NCBI GenBank assembly: GCA_016875695.1
Contig: VGPB01000066.1
Span: 1 to 9,269, forward strand
Length of the DNA stretch: 9,269 bases
Reading direction: 5' to 3'
Source: Chloroflexota bacterium
GTDB lineage: Bacteria > Chloroflexota > Dehalococcoidia > UBA2979
The notes beneath the pieces are model-generated. The model had not been told where the DNA came from and made no database searches. It saw nothing but the letters and a program-made list of their open reading frames with translations. Shown here piece after piece: positions 7,451 to 9,269 of the stretch (position 1 is the first letter of the stretch; the number at the start of each line of letters is the position of its first letter). The position numbers and the translations under genes were made by a program.

Positions 7451-7639
7451 CGAGCTACGGTGGGCTCCGAGCTCGTGGTCGCGAAGGGCTGGGGTGCCTG
7501 CCGGGACGGCAGACGCACGGCGGCCCGGCACGCGGGCCGTTCGGCGACGACCGCGCCATGAGTAGCCCACGGCGCGCCCGTCGCCTAGCTAAGTACGAGG
7601 AGGAGTGCGAGCAGGCCGCCCGCCGCGGGGGCGGGGGCC
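7451..7639 (-). promoter_or_regulatory. Candidate leucine attenuator: five hairpins from leader ORF to ilvB
   Basis: On the transcript strand these stems can be read directly. A leader hairpin at 7639-7614 (10 bp, one bulge, 5-nt loop) ends where the leucine codons begin. Hairpin A at 7585-7543 has arms GGCGACGGGCGCGCC and GGCGCGGTCGTCGCC (13 Watson-Crick pairs, one G-U, one mismatch, 13-nt loop), and its first base is the G of the leader TAG. Hairpin B is at 7539-7521 (CGGCCCG/CGGGCCG, 7 bp). Hairpin C is at 7518-7494 (GTGC and CTGCCG arms, 10 bp, 2-nt bulge). Hairpin D is at 7475-7451 (CGAGCT+CGG/CCG+AGCTCG, 9 bp, one bulge), four bases before the Shine-Dalgarno complement. A ribosome stalled on the leucine codons would cover the 5' arm of A. 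No U-run follows any stem, so whether the outcome is transcriptional or translational is open. Confidence 0.6.
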
Positions 7640-7677
7640 AAGGGGAGCGTGCGGCGACCCGTCGAGGTGGCTCGCAT
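7585..7677 (-). CDS. Leucine-rich leader peptide of the ilv-leu operon (30 aa)
   Basis: This short ORF of 30 codons starts at ATG 7677-7675 (MRATSTGRRTLPLAPAPAAG) and ends GLLALLLVLS before TAG. Six of its last nine residues are Leu and one is Val: codons CTG CTC GCA CTC CTC CTC GTA CTT (7614-7591). It lies 151 nt upstream of ilvB and directly before a chain of hairpins. This is the usual layout of a ribosome-mediated attenuator, as established for leu and ilv operons of enterobacteria and for ilvB/leuA leaders of actinobacteria. The candidate promoter places the transcript start about 3 nt before the ATG, so it may be translated leaderless; no Shine-Dalgarno is visible. The same frame is open upstream to an ATG at 7818, but that lies before the promoter. 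A chance Leu run in GC-rich DNA is the alternative. Confidence 0.68.
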   Translation of the reverse strand: MRATSTGRRTLPLAPAPAAGGLLALLLVLS

Positions 7678-7686
7678 TGTTAGATG

Positions 7687-7716
7687 AGTATTGTGGCGGC
7701 GGGCGGGGGCCGTCAA
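7687..7716 (-). promoter_or_regulatory. Candidate sigma-70-type promoter of the ilv-leu operon
   Basis: TTGACG (7716-7711) is followed after 18 nt by AATACT (7692-7687), which keeps the key A and T of the -10 box. The predicted start is at about 7680, three bases before the leader ATG. The -10 and downstream stretch (7695-7675) is strikingly AT-rich against its surroundings. Spacing and position relative to the leader ORF support the call; it has not been tested by any model. Confidence 0.6.
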
Positions 7717-7788
7717 CCCGAGCGCCGCGGGCGCCCGCCCCTGGGGTGCTTCAGCCCGGGAAGGGGCGGGGCGAGCGCGCTGCCTCGG

Positions 7789-7804
7789 CGCCACCATGGT
7801 GGCG
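7789..7804. repeat. 16-nt perfect palindrome, possible operator
   Basis: CGCCACCATGGTGGCG is fully self-complementary with no spacer. It lies about 73 bp upstream of the -35 box of the ilv-leu promoter, in non-coding sequence. It could be a dimeric-regulator site or chance in GC-rich DNA. A shorter perfect palindrome, GCACCGGTGC, lies at 7861-7870. Confidence 0.3.
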
Positions 7805-7896
7805 AACAAGCCGCGCAAGCTTCCCTGAAAGCTCGAGTGCTGCGACCGCGATAGCCGCTGGCACCGGTGCGCCCTGCCGTCGCAGCGCGCAGGGAG

Positions 7897-7919
7897 TGCG
7901 AGGGGCGCAGCCCCTCGCA
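7897..7919. terminator. Perfect 10-bp GC-rich stem-loop, terminator-like or dispersed repeat
   Basis: TGCGAGGGGC, loop GCA, GCCCCTCGCA: ten perfect pairs with a 3-nt loop. It lies 68 nt after the DUF3179 stop codon. There is no U-tract on either strand, so it is at best a GC-type terminator or a transcript-end stabiliser. Its compact, symmetric form also fits an intergenic repeat unit present elsewhere in the genome, which cannot be judged from this window. Confidence 0.45.
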
Positions 7920-7926
7920 GTAGAAA

Positions 7927-7942
7927 GGGTGGGTGGGTGGGT
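7927..7942 (+). other. G-quadruplex motif (GGGT)4
   Basis: Four G3 tracts with single-T loops, GGGTGGGTGGGTGGGT, on the plus strand. This is the template strand for the minus-strand genes, so their RNA would carry the C-rich complement. Single-nucleotide-loop G3 motifs are known to fold into very stable parallel quadruplexes. It lies 45 nt past the DUF3179 stop and between two stem-loops. Confidence 0.75.
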
Positions 7943-7945
7943 CCC

Positions 7946-7979
7946 CCGGCCCGGAGGGTCGTCCCCAGCTGTGGGCCGG
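7946..7979 (-). terminator. Stem-loop just downstream of the DUF3179 gene
   Basis: On the minus strand CCGGCCC (7979-7973) pairs perfectly with GGGCCGG (7952-7946) around a 20-nt loop, beginning 7 nt after the TGA of the DUF3179 gene. It is followed by a C-rich tract (the quadruplex complement) and then TTTCT at about 7926-7922. It may contribute to ending that transcript. The loop is long and the U-run distant, so this is tentative. Confidence 0.4.
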
Positions 7980-7986
7980 CGCGTCC

Positions 7987-9269
7987 TCACTCCGCCACCG
8001 TCGAGTCCGGATGCAGCCCGCGCCACGCGAACCAGTACGCCTGCAGCCGCGGCAGCGCTGGCAGCTCGCCGCCGTGCACCGTGTGCACCAGCGCGTGCTC
8101 GCGCATCGCCCAGCGCTGGTTGTGCTCGTCGATCGCGAAGAACTTGCGGCCTGAGCCCTCGACGCCGGTGAAGCGCAGCGCGCCGACCTCGTACGCGGCG
8201 GCGGCGAGTCCGGCGCCCTCGTTCAGCAGCAGCACGCCGCGCCCGTCCACCTGCTCCTGCACCAGCCGCCGCCGCGCGAGCAGCGCGAGCGGGTACGCGC
8301 GCGTCTCGCGGCCGGCGACTATGCCGAGCACCGGCTCCTTCGCCGCCAGCGGTCCGGGCGCTGGCGCAGGGAAGCGCGGCTCGCGCAGCGTCAGCTCGTC
8401 GCGTACCGCCCCCCCCGACGCGTAGTCGCGCACCACGCCCGTGTCGAGCGTGAGCACCGTTGTCTCCGGGTGGCGCGCCGCCCAGTCGGCCCAGCTCGTG
8501 ACGAAGAGCGCCAGCGGTGTTCCCAGCTGCGGTTGCTGGTCGTCCGCGCCCACCTGGCCCCATCGCCGGCCGCTGAGTGCGTCCCACAGCGCGTGCGCCC
8601 TGCTATCGAACAGTAGCGTGCGCCCCCAGAGCGCGAGCCCGGCCGTCCCATACAGACGCGGGTCGCCGTCAGCCCGTCGGAACGCTGCCGCGCCGCCGCA
8701 CGACAGGCAATGCGCGAGCACGATCGGCGCCTCGCCGATCGTGTCGTGCACTACGCCGTGCCACGCGACCACGCGTTCCGGGTACGCCCGCGCCTCGCTC
8801 CCCACCACAACGCCGTACACCACGTCGCCGTCCGCGAGGTACCGCTGGTGCTCGCGCTCGACGTGCGGTGGGGCGGCCAGCGGCCGCGACGCGTTCGGCT
8901 GTACGCCGGTCCACGTGAGCCGCTCAAGCAGCCCCGAGTGCGCGTCGTCCTGCAGCGGCTCGAGCAGCTGCGCGAACGTCGGCGTCTGTTTCGGCGTCGC
9001 GGTGAGCGCGAGCAGCCCCGCCTTCCACGCAGCGTAGCCCGGCAGCGCAGGCGCGCGCGTGCGCGCCGCCGCGAACGTCGACCACGCGCGCGCGTCCGGC
9101 AGCGATTCCCCCGTCAGCCGCGTCAGCGCCGCGCGCACTGCGTCGCCCCAGCCCACGTCCACCCATAGCAGGTCGACTAGCGGCCAGATCACGCGCGCGT
9201 CGCCCGACCGCCCGAGCGCGCCGATTGCGTCCAGCGCGTCCGCGCTCGGCGGCAGGCAGCTACGCGCGC
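7987..9269 (-). CDS. DUF3179-domain protein with HEAT-like N-terminal part (5' partial)
   Basis: The frame is open to the window edge, about 426 codons, so the true start is outside. A GTG at 9192 falls inside a HEAT-like segment and is probably an internal Val: reading through gives ALDAIGALGRSGDARVIWPL, then VDLLW and AVRAALTRLTG. The DUF3179 domain begins about 8835 with GDVVYGVVVGSEARAYP. It continues with APIVLAHCLSCGGAAAFRR (8727-8671; two Cys in CLSC), YGTAGLALWGRTLLFDS, LWDALSGRRWGQV, SWADWAARHPETTVLTLDTG, and a second half KEPVLGIVAGRETRAYPL and GSGRKFFAIDE. The biochemical role of DUF3179 is not established. No signal peptide can be judged because the N-terminus is missing. It runs the same way as the ilv-leu operon but is separated by about 270 nt of structured non-coding DNA, so it is probably a separate unit. 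Confidence 0.85.
   Translation of the reverse strand, partial: ARSCLPPSADALDAIGALGRSGDARVIWPLVDLLWVDVGWGDAVRAALTRLTGESLPDARAWSTFAAARTRAPALPGYAAWKAGLLALTATPKQTPTFAQLLEPLQDDAHSGLLERLTWTGVQPNASRPLAAPPHVEREHQRYLADGDVVYGVVVGSEARAYPERVVAWHGVVHDTIGEAPIVLAHCLSCGGAAAFRRADGDPRLYGTAGLALWGRTLLFDSRAHALWDALSGRRWGQVGADDQQPQLGTPLALFVTSWADWAARHPETTVLTLDTGVVRDYASGGAVRDELTLREPRFPAPAPGPLAAKEPVLGIVAGRETRAYPLALLARRRLVQEQVDGRGVLLLNEGAGLAAAAYEVGALRFTGVEGSGRKFFAIDEHNQRWAMREHALVHTVHGGELPALPRLQAYWFAWRGLHPDSTVAE

Noticed and set aside
7494..7585. A classic intrinsic terminator in the attenuator
   Set aside because: The hairpins are strong but none is followed by a U-run, so I annotate them as attenuator structure rather than as a proven terminator.
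7279..7683. A 134-aa plus-strand ORF across the leader region
   Set aside because: It is antisense to the ilvB start and leader, Arg/Gly-rich, with no family resemblance.
7434..7716. A T-box riboswitch controlling ilvB
   Set aside because: I could not find the conserved T-box sequence or a specifier-loop arrangement; the Leu-rich ORF explains the region better.
7585..7818. A longer 77-aa version of the leader ORF starting at ATG 7818
   Set aside because: The candidate promoter lies inside it (7716-7687), and its extra residues look like random GC-rich translation. Only the last 30 codons fit a leader peptide.
7751..8587. A 278-aa minus-strand ORF overlapping the DUF3179 gene in another frame
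   Set aside because: The DUF3179 frame has clear domain motifs through this stretch; the alternative product is Arg/Ala/Gly-rich noise.
1..9269. tRNA, rRNA, CRISPR arrays, insertion sequences or phage genes
   Set aside because: I scanned both strands by eye and saw no such structures; the window is a metabolic operon with its control region.

Overview
The window is one G+C-rich bacterial locus with every supported gene on the minus strand. The core is a branched-chain amino acid cluster, read from high to low coordinates: leader peptide (7677-7585), ilvB (7433-5715), ilvN (5718-5125), ilvC (5061-4060), leuA (3878-2328), leuC (2240-831) and leuD (831-229). The composition, this gene order and the DUF3179/HEAT-type neighbour resemble Chloroflexota (Thermomicrobia/Dehalococcoidia-like) more than Proteobacteria. 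That placement is an inference from memory, not a search result.

Region by region: 9269-7987 holds the C-terminal part of a DUF3179-domain protein preceded by HEAT-like sequence; its start lies outside the window. 7986-7717 is non-coding and dense in structure: a hairpin just after the DUF3179 stop, a perfect (GGGT)4 G-quadruplex motif, a 10-bp perfect stem-loop and a 16-nt perfect palindrome. 7716-7434 is the control region of the amino acid operon: a TTGACG-18-AATACT promoter, a 30-codon leader peptide ending in a leucine-rich run, then four GC-rich hairpins up to the ilvB Shine-Dalgarno. 7433-229 is the biosynthetic operon, with overlaps at ilvB/ilvN and leuC/leuD and gaps of 63, 181 and 87 nt elsewhere. 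205-1 is the N-terminal part of an aminoglycoside-phosphotransferase-like protein with no obvious start codon.

How it works together: IlvB/IlvN (acetohydroxyacid synthase catalytic and regulatory subunits) and IlvC carry pyruvate to 2,3-dihydroxyisovalerate. LeuA draws 2-oxoisovalerate towards leucine and LeuC/LeuD isomerise the product. The dihydroxyacid dehydratase (ilvD), leuB and the transaminase are not in the window. The main finding is the leucine-rich leader peptide with its structured 3' region: a candidate leucine-responsive attenuator for the whole operon. Part of its leucine-codon run is also complementary to the ilvB ribosome-binding site, which suggests an alternative translational route of control.
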